DNA from: Pseudomonas matsuisoli
GTDB taxonomy: Bacteria; Pseudomonadota; Gammaproteobacteria; Pseudomonadales; Pseudomonadaceae
Direction: 5' to 3'
Length of the DNA stretch: 64,000 bases
Assembly: GCF_014647635.1 (NCBI RefSeq)
Contig: NZ_BMPO01000002.1
Coordinates: 594,261-658,260 of the forward strand
The notes beneath the pieces were generated by a model. It worked only from the letters and a program-made list of their open reading frames with translations, searched no databases and was not told the DNA's origin. Below are positions 8,653-17,475 of the stretch, piece by piece (position 1 is the stretch's first letter; each line of letters begins with the position of its first letter). Made by a program: the position numbers and the translations under genes.

Positions 8653-8680
8653 GCGCACGCGCGTTGCCGCGCGTGGCGCG
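8653..8680 (-). promoter_or_regulatory. GC-rich intercistronic stem-loop after araF
   Basis: Immediately after the araF stop codon GCGCACGCGCG (8653-8663) can pair with CGCGCGTG-G-CGCG (8668-8680), an 11-base-pair stem with one bulged G and a four-base loop. There is no U-run. Stem-loops in this place commonly protect the upstream message so that binding protein is made in excess over permease and ATPase; that role here is inferred. Confidence 0.6.
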
Positions 8681-8681
8681 C

Positions 8682-9689
8682 TCACTGCCAAAGACCGATC
8701 TTTTCCAGTTCGGCCTGGAAGTTCTCGCGCGTGATCAGCGTCACCTCATCCATCGCGGTGTACTTGGGCGGCTCCGTGCCCGCGGTGACCCACTCGAACA
8801 TCATGCGCGCCGTTTCGTAGCCCTCGATGTGCGGGCTAGGCAACATTGAGCCGAAGAAGCCGCTGTCGGGTTTCTTCAGTTCGCCAATGGCGTCGGTACC
8901 GTTGATGCCGATACCGATCACATTCGCGGCTTTGAACCCTGCACTTTCGGTGGCCCGCACGCCGCCCAGGACGGTGTTGTCGTTCATCCCTCCGATGATC
9001 AGGTTCTTCGCACCCTGAGGCAGTTTCACCAGCGCTGCGGAGGTCGAATCCATACTGCCGGGAACGTCCAGGGTCTTCTGCGGCGCGAAGAGAATCTGGC
9101 TCTCAGGGAAACCCGCAGCTTTAAGTGCGGCGACCGAACCATCCGTGCGCTGTTTACCCGTGTCGAGCTCGTTATAGGTGTTGATCACAGCGTAGGTTTC
9201 CTTCCATTCCCAGCCGCGCTGCTTGGCTTCTGCAGCCATCGCTTCGCCCTGCTGCTCGCCCACTTCGAACGCCGCCATGCCCATGTAGGGCACGTCTTCC
9301 ATGAAATTGCCCTGCGCATCGACGAAGCGGTCGTCCACCGCCATGACCTTGAGATCATTGAGCTCGGCCTTGGCCACGATGGCCGGACCGAGCGCCACGT
9401 CCGGGGTGCAGATTACGAACCCTTTGGCTCCGTTCGCGGCCAGGCTGTCGATGGCGGCGAGCGTTTTTTCGCCATCGGGTACCGCGATCTTCAAGACGGT
9501 GAAGCCTTTCTCCTTACCGGCTTTTTCGGCATACGCCCATTCGGTCTGGAACCAGGGCTCCTCGGGCTGTTTCACCAAAAAACCAATCTTGACCTCTTCG
9601 GCCACGGTGCCCGCACTGAAACCGGCGAGGCCAACGGCCAAAGCGGTACTGCAGAGAAGGCGATTTGCGATACGGCGGGAAATGAACAT
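8682..9689 (-). CDS. araF: L-arabinose-binding periplasmic protein AraF
   Basis: A 335-residue precursor with a signal peptide ending near GTVAEE. The mature protein matches AraF nearly motif for motif: KIGFLVKQPEEPWFQTEW (ligand-contacting Lys, Glu and Trp), AVPDGEKTLAAIDSLAANGAKGFVICTPD, MAVDDRFVD, GMNDNTVLGGVRATESAGF and GIGINGTDAI. These are the residues that in the E. coli protein bind L-arabinose, D-fucose and D-galactose, so galactose may also be a substrate. The start has a good GGAG site. It is the first gene of the transporter set, 70 bases after the sugar dehydrogenase gene. Confidence 0.94.
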   Translation of the reverse strand: MFISRRIANRLLCSTALAVGLAGFSAGTVAEEVKIGFLVKQPEEPWFQTEWAYAEKAGKEKGFTVLKIAVPDGEKTLAAIDSLAANGAKGFVICTPDVALGPAIVAKAELNDLKVMAVDDRFVDAQGNFMEDVPYMGMAAFEVGEQQGEAMAAEAKQRGWEWKETYAVINTYNELDTGKQRTDGSVAALKAAGFPESQILFAPQKTLDVPGSMDSTSAALVKLPQGAKNLIIGGMNDNTVLGGVRATESAGFKAANVIGIGINGTDAIGELKKPDSGFFGSMLPSPHIEGYETARMMFEWVTAGTEPPKYTAMDEVTLITRENFQAELEKIGLWQ

Positions 9690-9759
9690 CGGGTGATCTC
9701 CTTTGTTGTTATCGATCGATCAACAGGCATGCCGCACCGGTGGCGGCCAGTCACGTTAC

Positions 9760-10578
9760 TCAGTCGTGGTACAGCACGGAGCGACCGCCATCGATGGTGA
9801 TGCAGGACGCATTGATGAAGGGCGCCTCGTCGGTCGCGAGAAACAGCGTGGTCATCGCCACTTCGATTGGCTGACCGATGCGTTTTGGCGGATGCATATC
9901 CAGCGCGCGTCGGCGTTCGGCGTGTGGGTCGTCGAAACCGTTCCAGTAATCCACGTTGAGCTGCGTCTCGATGTAGCCCGGCGCGATGGCATTCACGCGG
10001 ATGCCCTTGGGGGCGTATTCCACGCCAAGCGCGCGGGTCAATCCCAGGAGCCCGTGCTTGGCGACCGGATACGGAAAACAACCTGGAATGATGTTGGTGG
10101 AATGGACCGAGGCGATATTGACGATATTCCCAGCACCCTGGGTCAGCATGTGTGGCAAAGCGGCGCGACATCCGAACCAGACGCCGTCGAGGTCAATGGC
10201 GAAGCAGCGACGCCAGTCCTCGTCAGTCATGGTGAGGGGGTCGCGGAAGACGTTGACGCCCGCACAGTTCACCAGAACATCGATGCGCCCATGGCGCTCG
10301 ATGGCCGAATTCATAACGGCGTCCAGGTCCGTCTGTTGGGTGACGTCCGCGCGCATCCCATGCACGTCGCCACCCTGCTCTCGCCAATGGACCGCCACGC
10401 TTTCGACCTTCGCTCCCTGGATATCACATGCGATGACCTTCGCCTTCTGCGCCTGGAAACAGGCCACGATGGCTTCCCCTATTCCTTGGGCGCCACCGGT
10501 GATTACCACTACCTTGTCTTTCAATCGCTCCCCACGCTGCGGTTCGGGCACGGGCGGGAGGGTCAAAGGTAACGCCAT
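9760..10578 (-). CDS. SDR-family sugar 1-dehydrogenase
   Basis: Starting at ATG 10578 with a strong AGAAGGAG site, the protein has 272 residues; an upstream frame to 10668 would overlap the lactonase gene. It is a classical short-chain dehydrogenase: TGGAQGIG (residues 27-34) for the dinucleotide, VNCAGVN, and catalytic S157, Y170-x3-K174. The C-terminal part carries the substrate lid GYIETQLNVDYWNG. Placed between a sugar lactonase and the arabinose importer, it most likely oxidises L-arabinose (or D-galactose/L-fucose) at C1 to the lactone, the first step of a non-phosphorylating pathway. Substrate is inferred from context. Confidence 0.85.
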   Translation of the reverse strand: MALPLTLPPVPEPQRGERLKDKVVVITGGAQGIGEAIVACFQAQKAKVIACDIQGAKVESVAVHWREQGGDVHGMRADVTQQTDLDAVMNSAIERHGRIDVLVNCAGVNVFRDPLTMTDEDWRRCFAIDLDGVWFGCRAALPHMLTQGAGNIVNIASVHSTNIIPGCFPYPVAKHGLLGLTRALGVEYAPKGIRVNAIAPGYIETQLNVDYWNGFDDPHAERRRALDMHPPKRIGQPIEVAMTTLFLATDEAPFINASCITIDGGRSVLYHD

Positions 10579-10630
10579 TGCTTGCACTCCTTCTGTCCTG
10601 CTGGCGCCGGCAGCGCCGGCAATTCTGGAA

Positions 10631-11506
10631 TCAGCCTGCGAAGCGGTGGCAGTGCCGACCTGGCACATCGAGCTCCGTCACGAGTACGCACCCGTCGAGG
10701 GCTCCCGTGGCGCCCCCGGGACGTGCGCTGGTCACGAACAGCTGAGTGAGGTCCGGCCCGCCGAAAACGCAACTGGTGGGATACGTGACGGGCAATTCGA
10801 CGACGCGATCGAGGCTGCCGTCCGGTGCGAACCGAAGCACGCAGCCGCCACCCCAACGGGCATTCCACACGTAGCCTTCGGCGTCCATGGCGGAACCATC
10901 AGGGGCTCCGCGCTCATGGGTTTTGGCCCAAATACGCTGCGGGCCGAGATCTACACCGTGGTGGACCTGGGCGGCGTAGATCACACCGTCGAGCGTGTCG
11001 CTGAAGAGCACGTCGCCGTCGTCAGTCCAAAGCAGCGTGTTGGCGATCCCCAGCCCTGTTGTCAGGGTCGCGACATTGCCTTCGGGGTCGATACGAAACA
11101 GTCCGCCTGACCGGCGCTCGACCGGAAGATCCGAGCCATCCTCGGCAATGTTGTTCTGCATGCTGCCAAGCCACAGGTTCCCTTCAGGATCGCAGCGCGC
11201 CTCGTTGGGTCGGTTGCCCGCGACCGTGTCAGCGACGCAAAACAGCCGTAAGGCAGGCAGGTCAGACGGCGATTGCAGGTCGAGCCGGTATACGCCGCTG
11301 GGTAGCGTGACCAAGGCGTCACCCGCTTGCGTCGGAATGAATGCGGAGACGACCTCAGGTAGTTGCCAGGCTTGGAGACTGCCGTTTACGCAGCGGCATG
11401 CGCGTCGTCCGATGATGTCGACCCAGAACAGCGATGCTGTTCGTGTATCCCAAAAGGGGCCTTCGCCTAGGGCGAACTGTTCGGGCACCCATTGTTGCCA
11501 CTGCAT
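10631..11506 (-). CDS. SMP-30/gluconolactonase-family sugar lactonase (arabinolactonase type)
   Basis: A 291-residue six-bladed propeller enzyme. The metal-site residues are visible: Glu in GEGPFWD near the start, Asn in NRPNEARCDPEGNLW, Asn in TGLGIANTLLW and Asp in GAPDGSAMDAEGYVW. It should open the aldonolactone produced by the downstream dehydrogenase to the free aldonate, which the dehydratase at 13247 can then use. It is 52 bases upstream of the SDR gene in the same direction. AGGATGA precedes the ATG. L-arabino-1,4-lactone is the likeliest substrate given AraFGH. Confidence 0.87.
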   Translation of the reverse strand: MQWQQWVPEQFALGEGPFWDTRTASLFWVDIIGRRACRCVNGSLQAWQLPEVVSAFIPTQAGDALVTLPSGVYRLDLQSPSDLPALRLFCVADTVAGNRPNEARCDPEGNLWLGSMQNNIAEDGSDLPVERRSGGLFRIDPEGNVATLTTGLGIANTLLWTDDGDVLFSDTLDGVIYAAQVHHGVDLGPQRIWAKTHERGAPDGSAMDAEGYVWNARWGGGCVLRFAPDGSLDRVVELPVTYPTSCVFGGPDLTQLFVTSARPGGATGALDGCVLVTELDVPGRHCHRFAG

Positions 11507-11764
11507 GCCGTCATCCTCGTTGTTGTTTTTGTCGATCGATGAATCGTTGAGGTTAGTCCGCTTTATCGTTTTTGCTACGAAAAAAACCGCGATCCTCGCT
11601 GAGCGTGTCGGTCATTCATGGACATGCGAGGCACCTTGTAAATCACCATATTCGGCACGGCATGGTCCGAGTGATGAGTGGCAATCCCCTGGGACGCGGT
11701 TCCGAGGGTGTCGGGCGTTCGCCGACGAACTTGGTCAGCGCGCTTCGGAGCCGCGTGCGAACCA

Positions 11765-13078
11765 TCAGATACGTCCATGCTGCGCGCTATCCGTCATATC
11801 AGTGCGTGCCTGGCGACGCTCCAGGCGCTGGTACACCACGGCGGTCAGGAAAAGCCCAAACACCAGCACGAGTGCCAGGAAGTACAACCCCGAGCTCATC
11901 TGCCCGGTGTATTCCTTGAGCGCGCCGATGCCGAACGGACCTAGATAACCACCCAGGTTGCCCACGGAGTTGATCAGGGCAATCCCTGCTGCGGCGCTGG
12001 CGCCGACGAAGAACCGCCCGGGTAGTGTCCAGAACAGTGCGGTGATCGAAAACAGACTGAACGCAACGAGCGACAACGCCGCCAGTTGAAGCACGGGTAC
12101 GCTGAGCCAGGCGCTGAGGGCCATGGCGGTCGCGCCCAGGGCGTAGAGCACCGCGAGGTGGCCGTACCGATCGTTCAGGCGATCCGAGCTACGCGGGACA
12201 ATGAGTAGGCCGATGATGCCAAAGAGGTAGGGAACCGAAGACAGAAAACCCGTCGTGAGATCGCTGCCGCCAAATTGCTTGAGGATGGTTGGCAACCAGA
12301 GCCCGAGGCCGTAGATGCTCAATGTGACGGGCAAGTAGTACAAAGCGAGCAAGAGCACACGGCGGTCCTTGAGCGCTTGCAATGGATTGCCGTGGCGGGT
12401 CTGCGCGTAGTCGCGCTCATCCTTGCGTAACTCGTCTGCCAGCCAGCGTTTCTCGTCTTCACTAAGCCAGCTCACCTTGGCGGGTGAGTCCGGCAGGAAG
12501 CGCAAGGTGGGCCACGCCAGCAGCACTGCCGGCGCCCCGATCATGATGAACAACCACTGCCAACCATGCAGGCCCGCCATGCCGTCGAGCCCTAGCAGCG
12601 CGCCGGAGAGCGGCCCGGTCACGACCATTGCGATCGGCTGGGAAAGGACGAATAGACCCATGATTTTCCCGCGGTGGCGTATGGGGTACCACTTGGTGAG
12701 GTAGTAGAGAACGCCCGGGAAGAATCCGGCTTCCGCGACCCCGAGCAGAAAGCGTAGCGCGTAGAAGCTGTAGGGGCCCTGGATCAGCGCCATCGCCATG
12801 GTGATGAGGCCCCAGGTGATCAAGATCCGCGCGAACCACCGCCGTGCACCGAAGCGCTCGAGCATGAGATTGCTCGGGACCTCGAACAGGAAGTAGCCGA
12901 TGAAGAAAAGGCCGGCACCCAGGCCATAGGCGGCATCACCAATGCCCACGTCCGCGCCCATGTGCAGCTTGGCGAAGCCCACGGCGGAACGATCGATATA
13001 GGCGATCAGGTACAGCACGACGAGAAACGGAATGAGCTTGAGCGTGATCCGGCGGATCAGCTGCGCTTCGGAGGTCAT
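11765..13078 (-). CDS. MFS transporter of the anion:cation symporter type (sugar acid or aldonate uptake)
   Basis: About 437 residues and 12 membrane segments. The first segment reads PFLVVLYLIAYIDRSAVGFAKL, the hallmark of the ACS group, and the loop after helix 2 has the RFGARRWFARI variant of the MFS motif. Relatives carry galactonate, glucarate, tartrate or phthalate. ATG 13078 is chosen because GGAG sits nine bases before it; longer frames to 13171 lack such a site. It is divergent from the aldonate dehydratase with a shared 168-base control region, suggesting uptake of the same aldonate (L-arabonate or galactonate). Confidence 0.85.
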   Translation of the reverse strand: MTSEAQLIRRITLKLIPFLVVLYLIAYIDRSAVGFAKLHMGADVGIGDAAYGLGAGLFFIGYFLFEVPSNLMLERFGARRWFARILITWGLITMAMALIQGPYSFYALRFLLGVAEAGFFPGVLYYLTKWYPIRHRGKIMGLFVLSQPIAMVVTGPLSGALLGLDGMAGLHGWQWLFIMIGAPAVLLAWPTLRFLPDSPAKVSWLSEDEKRWLADELRKDERDYAQTRHGNPLQALKDRRVLLLALYYLPVTLSIYGLGLWLPTILKQFGGSDLTTGFLSSVPYLFGIIGLLIVPRSSDRLNDRYGHLAVLYALGATAMALSAWLSVPVLQLAALSLVAFSLFSITALFWTLPGRFFVGASAAAGIALINSVGNLGGYLGPFGIGALKEYTGQMSSGLYFLALVLVFGLFLTAVVYQRLERRQARTDMTDSAQHGRI

Positions 13079-13147
13079 GTTGCGGGTCTCCATTGTTTTT
13101 GTTTGGACCGAACAACTGATGGCGGTAAGCCAACTTGGGCGGACTTT

Positions 13148-13230
13148 AAAGTAATACTTTTTAAGCAACAACCCTTCTAAAAGACAATTTCAAAGCGTAC
13201 ATTCGCGCTACAAACTCAAATTAGTAATAC
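13148..13230. promoter_or_regulatory. Divergent control region with repeated AGTAATAC operator-like sites
   Basis: Between the MFS and dehydratase genes lies a perfect 13-base palindrome, AAAGTAATACTTT (13148-13160). Its core AGTAATAC recurs at 13223-13230, 17 bases before the dehydratase start. The GntR/FadR regulator encoded at 15140 is the natural candidate to bind here. The repeat is directly visible; its use as an operator is inference. Confidence 0.45.
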
Positions 13231-13246
13231 AAGAAGCGAGTTCGTT

Positions 13247-14986
13247 ATGACCCAGCAAAAGCGTCCCTTCCGCTCTGCGGCGTGGTTTGGCACCACAGAC
13301 AAGAACGGCTTCATGTACCGGAGCTGGATGAAAAATCAGGGCATTCCTGACCATGAATTCCAAGGCAAGCCGATCATCGGTATTTGCAATACCTGGTCCG
13401 AGCTAACCCCCTGCAATGCCCACTTTCGCAAGATCGCCGAGCATGTGAAGAAAGGCGTGCTTGAGGCTGGAGGCTATCCGGTCGAGTTTCCCGTCTTCTC
13501 CAATGGAGAATCCAATCTGCGCCCTACCGCGATGCTGACACGCAATCTCGCCAGCATGGATGTAGAGGAAGCCATCCGCGGCAATCCGGTGGACGCCGTG
13601 GTGCTTCTCACCGGCTGCGACAAGACCACGCCAGCACTGCTCATGGGCGCTGCTAGTTGCGATGTCCCCGCGATCGTGGTCACCGGTGGCCCGATGTTGA
13701 ATGGCAAACATCGCGGGCGGGATATCGGTGCCGGAACGATCGTTTGGCAAATGCACGAGGCCTACAAAGGTGGCTTGATCGACCTGGACGAATTCCTCTC
13801 TGCCGAGGCCGGAATGTCACGTTCAGCCGGTACCTGCAACACCATGGGCACGGCCTCGACCATGGCGTGCATGGCCGAGGCGCTGGGTACCTCCCTCCCC
13901 CATAACGCCGCAATTCCAGCAGTGGATGCGCGGCGTTACGTCCTGGCGCACTTGTCCGGCATGCGTATCGTCGAGATGGCCCACGAGGATCTGCGTTTAT
14001 CGAAGGTTCTCACTCGAGAAGCGTTCGAGAACGCGATCAAAGTGAATGCAGCGATAGGCGGGTCGACCAATGCCGTGATCCACCTGAAAGCCATCGCGGG
14101 CCGCATTGGCGTGGACCTGAACCTGGAAGACTGGACGCGTGTAGGTCGCGGCACGCCCACTATCGTCGACCTGCAACCGTCCGGGCGCTTCCTGATGGAA
14201 GAGTTCTACTACGATGGCGGCTTACCCGCGGTCATACGTCGGCTTGGCGAGGGTGGATTGTTGCCGCACCCCGAAGCGCTGACGGTCAATGGCCGAACGC
14301 TGTGGGAGAACTGCGCCAGCGCCCCCATCTACGGCAAGGACGAGGTGATTCGGACACTCGATAACCCCATTCGCGACGACGGTGGCATCTGTGTGCTACG
14401 CGGCAATCTTGCGCCGAAAGGCGCTGTCTTGAAGCCCTCTGCGGCGACGGCCGAGCTCATGCGTCATCGCGGACGCGCGGTGGTGTTCGAAAATTTCGAC
14501 GACTACAAAGCGCGTATCGCCGACCCGGAACTGGATGTCGACGAGACCTGCGTACTCGTCTTGAAGAATGCAGGACCGAAGGGCTACCCGGGCATGGCCG
14601 AGGTCGGCAACATGGGCCTGCCACCGAAGCTCCTGGCCAAGGGCATTACTGACATGGTGCGTATTTCCGACGCACGTATGAGCGGCACCGCTTACGGAAC
14701 GGTCGTGTTGCACGTTGCCCCTGAAGCCGCGGCGGGCGGCCCGCTGGCTGCGGTCCGCAATGGCGACATCATCGAACTCGATGCCTATGCCGGCGTACTG
14801 AATCTGGAAGTGAGCGCCGAGGAGTTGGCTGCGCGCCTGCAGGACATTCCCGCGCCTGAGGCACTTGCCTGGGATGGCGGCTATCGACGGTTGTATATCG
14901 ACCATGTGCTACAGGCCGACGAAGGCTGCGATTTCGATTTCCTGGTCGGCTGCCGTGGATCGGAGGTGCCTCGACATTCCCACTGA
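13247..14986 (+). CDS. L-arabonate dehydratase type IlvD/Edd enzyme
   Basis: A 579-residue member of the IlvD/Edd iron-sulfur dehydratases. Three cysteines, C56 (SELTPCNAHF), C124 (LLTGCDKTTPA) and C197 (SAGTCNTMGTAST), have the spacing of the [2Fe-2S] ligands in characterised pentonate dehydratases. The N-terminus RSAAWFGTTDKNGFMYRSW is typical of the L-arabonate/galactonate subgroup rather than of IlvD (dihydroxyacid) or Edd (6-phosphogluconate). The C-terminal DARMSGTAYGTVVLHVAPEAA block holds the catalytic Ser. It should convert L-arabonate to 2-keto-3-deoxy-arabonate. The enzyme for the next step is not in the window. Confidence 0.88.
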   Translation: MTQQKRPFRSAAWFGTTDKNGFMYRSWMKNQGIPDHEFQGKPIIGICNTWSELTPCNAHFRKIAEHVKKGVLEAGGYPVEFPVFSNGESNLRPTAMLTRNLASMDVEEAIRGNPVDAVVLLTGCDKTTPALLMGAASCDVPAIVVTGGPMLNGKHRGRDIGAGTIVWQMHEAYKGGLIDLDEFLSAEAGMSRSAGTCNTMGTASTMACMAEALGTSLPHNAAIPAVDARRYVLAHLSGMRIVEMAHEDLRLSKVLTREAFENAIKVNAAIGGSTNAVIHLKAIAGRIGVDLNLEDWTRVGRGTPTIVDLQPSGRFLMEEFYYDGGLPAVIRRLGEGGLLPHPEALTVNGRTLWENCASAPIYGKDEVIRTLDNPIRDDGGICVLRGNLAPKGAVLKPSAATAELMRHRGRAVVFENFDDYKARIADPELDVDETCVLVLKNAGPKGYPGMAEVGNMGLPPKLLAKGITDMVRISDARMSGTAYGTVVLHVAPEAAAGGPLAAVRNGDIIELDAYAGVLNLEVSAEELAARLQDIPAPEALAWDGGYRRLYIDHVLQADEGCDFDFLVGCRGSEVPRHSH

Positions 14987-15006
14987 CGCGCATACCTTCG
15001 CTGCAC

Positions 15007-15051
15007 TGCGGGATATCAAGTCCGAATAAGCGCCCATTTCGATATCCCGCA
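15007..15051. repeat. Long perfect inverted repeat before the GntR gene
   Basis: TGCGGGATATC (15007-15017) and GATATCCCGCA (15041-15051) are exact reverse complements, 23 bases apart, between the dehydratase stop and the regulator start. It may end the dehydratase message (no U-run follows) or serve as a paired binding site for autoregulation. Confidence 0.5.
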
Positions 15052-15139
15052 TGCTAAAGCGATTGTTCTCTTGAAGCGCCACCGAGGCCTGCGACATCGG
15101 ATGTTATGATCGCTTACTTTCTCGAATCGAACTGGCCCC

Positions 15140-15892
15140 ATGGACTACAAGCGACCCCAGCCCCGCAAGAGCCGCCACGCCAATATCGTCCAGGAGTTGG
15201 GTAAACGCATCGTTTCTGGCGAGTTGAAACCCGATGAGAAGGTGCCCCTCGAAGCCGAGCTTTGCGAGCAATACGGCGTCAGTCGCCCTGTGGTACGGGA
15301 GGCCATCCGCGTGCTGGTCGCCAAGGGGCTGGCGGTGTCGAAGCCGCGGGTAGGCACGCTTGTACGGCCCCGTAAGGATTGGCACCTGCTTGATCCGGAC
15401 GTGCTTTATTGGCTCGTCGAAAGCACGCCCCACAGCGAATTCTTCAGCACCCTCGTCGGTGTCCGCCGCATCATCGAGCCGTCCGTGTGCTCACTGGCCG
15501 CCACCACCGCCAATCCAGACGATATCGCCGCAATCGAAGACGCTTACCGACGCATGGAGTTAGCGACGACAAGAGAGGAGATGCTCCAGCCAGACCTAGA
15601 TTTTCACCGCAGCGTGGCGGAGGCCACACACAACGACCTGCTCGTCTATCTCAGCAACATGTTGTCGATCGCCCTTCGCGAATCGATTCGTTTTTCCAGC
15701 AATCGACCGAACCTACAGGCGCTAACCTTGCCACGGCATAAAGCGATCCTGACCGCCATCAAGCATCGCGATGCGCTGGCGGCGCACCAGGCCTCCCTGG
15801 TACAGCTTGAAGACACCCGCATGGCGCTCGATGCGGTAGTCGCGAGTGAACGGCCAGGCGCCCCTGCCCCGGCGGATCAAGACATCGGTTAG
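15140..15892 (+). CDS. GntR-family (FadR subfamily) transcriptional regulator
   Basis: A 250-residue regulator. The N-terminal winged helix (about residues 15-80) reads LGKRIVSGELKPDEKVPLEAELCEQYGVSRPVVREAIRVLVAKGL, the GntR pattern. The rest is an all-helical FCD ligand domain with RRIIEPSVCSLAA, DLDFHRSVAEATHN (metal-binding Asp/His) and HKAILTAIKHRD (metal-binding His). FadR-type GntR proteins usually sense sugar acids or other carboxylates. It lies just behind the dehydratase gene and probably represses this locus until the aldonate or keto-acid appears. Confidence 0.9.
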   Translation: MDYKRPQPRKSRHANIVQELGKRIVSGELKPDEKVPLEAELCEQYGVSRPVVREAIRVLVAKGLAVSKPRVGTLVRPRKDWHLLDPDVLYWLVESTPHSEFFSTLVGVRRIIEPSVCSLAATTANPDDIAAIEDAYRRMELATTREEMLQPDLDFHRSVAEATHNDLLVYLSNMLSIALRESIRFSSNRPNLQALTLPRHKAILTAIKHRDALAAHQASLVQLEDTRMALDAVVASERPGAPAPADQDIG

Positions 15893-15923
15893 CCGTCCGT
15901 AGTGGCGCTCGTGTTCATGGCAT

Positions 15924-17333
15924 TCATAGCATCTTGCCTGGATTCATCAGGCCTTTCGGGTCGAGTGTATTTTTCAGCGCGCGCATGATGCCTAGCTCGA
16001 TGGGGTCCTTGTGCCGCTTAGCGGCCTCGCGCTTGGCGATACCGATCCCATGTTCGGCACTGATACTGCCATCGAACGATGCCGTCACTTCATAGATGGC
16101 ATCGGTGATCGCTGAAGCGTGCTCCTTGAACGCCTCCGCCGTCACATCGACAGGCTTGCTCACGTTGTAGTGCAGGTTGCCGTCTCCTACGTGCCCGTAC
16201 GTCACCAACCTCACCTTTGGAAGCAGTGCGTTCAGGCGCGCATCGGCTTTCTCGATGAAGGCAGGAATCTGGCTGACCGCGATACTGATGTCGTGCTTCA
16301 GGCTTGGACCCTCGTGGTTCTGCGCCTCGGAGATACCTTCACGCAGTGCCCACAGCGCTTCGACTTGAGTTTCGCTATTGGCGACGACAGCGTCCTGCAC
16401 GTCACCTGCGTCGAATGCGCCAGCCAGCCCCTCTTCGAGTAAGTCGCCCAGCCTCGCCTCGGTTTGCGTGTCACTGAGTTCGATAAGGGCATACCAGGGC
16501 GCGGCATGTTCGAGTGGATTTTTGCACCCTGGGAGATGACGGGTGACGAATTCGACGCTTTGCGCAGACATCAACTCAAACCCAGTCAGCCGATCACCAC
16601 ATAGCGACTGGATACGGCGAATCAATCGAATAGCGGCGGATGTCTCGGAAAGCGCTACCCAAGCGGTCGCGATTGATTTCGGGCGAGGAAACATTCGCAG
16701 CACCGCGGCGGTAATGACGCCGAGTGTGCCTTCAGCTCCAATAAAAAGCTGCTTGAGATCGTACCCGGTGTTGTCCTTTCGCAGCGCTCTCAAGCCATGC
16801 CACACCGTTCCATCGGGGAGGACCGCCTCAATGCCTAGCGTCAGTTCCCGCATATTCCCATAACGCAATACGGCGGTTCCCCCTGCATTAGTGGCAAGGT
16901 TGCCGCCGATGGTGCAACTGCCTTCCGCGCCGAGTGACAGCGGAAAGAATCGCCCGGCTTCCTCTGCTAAATCCTGCAAGTGTTTCAGGATCACGCCTGC
17001 TTCCACCGTGATCGTGTCGTTGTCAGGATCAACGGCGCGCACTCGATTCATACGCGTGAGGGACAGTACGATCTGCGAGGCGGAATCGTCCGGCACCGCG
17101 CCACCGCATAAACCGGTATTACCGCCCTGAGGAACGATAGCGATACCCGCTTCGCTGCATAGCGTCACTACCTGGGACACCTCCGCTGTATTAGCAGGTC
17201 TCACGACGAACCTGGCGACACCGTTATAAGCGCCTCGCCAATCCGATTCGTATGCACTTTTGTCGGCCTCTCTGACAACTCCGTTCGGGCCGACGATTCC
17301 GACTATACGATCCAGTAACGTTTCGTCATGCAT
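15924..17333 (-). CDS. FAD-linked D-2-hydroxyacid dehydrogenase (D-2-hydroxyglutarate dehydrogenase-like)
   Basis: 469 residues with the FAD_binding_4 plus FAD-oxidase C layout of GlcD/D2HGDH enzymes. The PP-loop region is GIAIVPQGGNTGLCGGAVP (about residues 60-80), followed by the FAD-contacting GAEGSCTIGGNLATNAGG. The C-terminal domain has YGHVGDGNLHYNV (metal-binding His) and SISAEHGIGIAK (second His). It should oxidise a D-2-hydroxyacid, passing electrons to a flavoprotein or quinone. The GGNTG..GG and HVGDGN forms fit D-2-hydroxyglutarate dehydrogenase best, but D-lactate cannot be excluded. It is divergent from tctCBA, hinting at one carboxylate pathway. Confidence 0.87.
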   Translation of the reverse strand: MHDETLLDRIVGIVGPNGVVREADKSAYESDWRGAYNGVARFVVRPANTAEVSQVVTLCSEAGIAIVPQGGNTGLCGGAVPDDSASQIVLSLTRMNRVRAVDPDNDTITVEAGVILKHLQDLAEEAGRFFPLSLGAEGSCTIGGNLATNAGGTAVLRYGNMRELTLGIEAVLPDGTVWHGLRALRKDNTGYDLKQLFIGAEGTLGVITAAVLRMFPRPKSIATAWVALSETSAAIRLIRRIQSLCGDRLTGFELMSAQSVEFVTRHLPGCKNPLEHAAPWYALIELSDTQTEARLGDLLEEGLAGAFDAGDVQDAVVANSETQVEALWALREGISEAQNHEGPSLKHDISIAVSQIPAFIEKADARLNALLPKVRLVTYGHVGDGNLHYNVSKPVDVTAEAFKEHASAITDAIYEVTASFDGSISAEHGIGIAKREAAKRHKDPIELGIMRALKNTLDPKGLMNPGKML

Positions 17334-17475
17334 GCGGGCGCTCCTGCGTAGAAATTTGTTTTTATGTGCCGGACAATAACTTATGCGATCTGGTACGTCA
17401 TCGTATCTCTGTAGTTGTCAGCAGCCGAATCGCAATCAAGACGGGCCCTTTTTGAGCCATTTCGTGTAAATCACA

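Noticed and set aside
7768..8820. 350-codon plus-strand frame opposite araG
   Set aside because: Antisense of a clearly conserved ATPase; runs past its start into araF; no motif.
9986..11110. 374-codon plus-strand frame across the SDR and lactonase genes
   Set aside because: Covers parts of two real genes on the other strand and resembles no protein.
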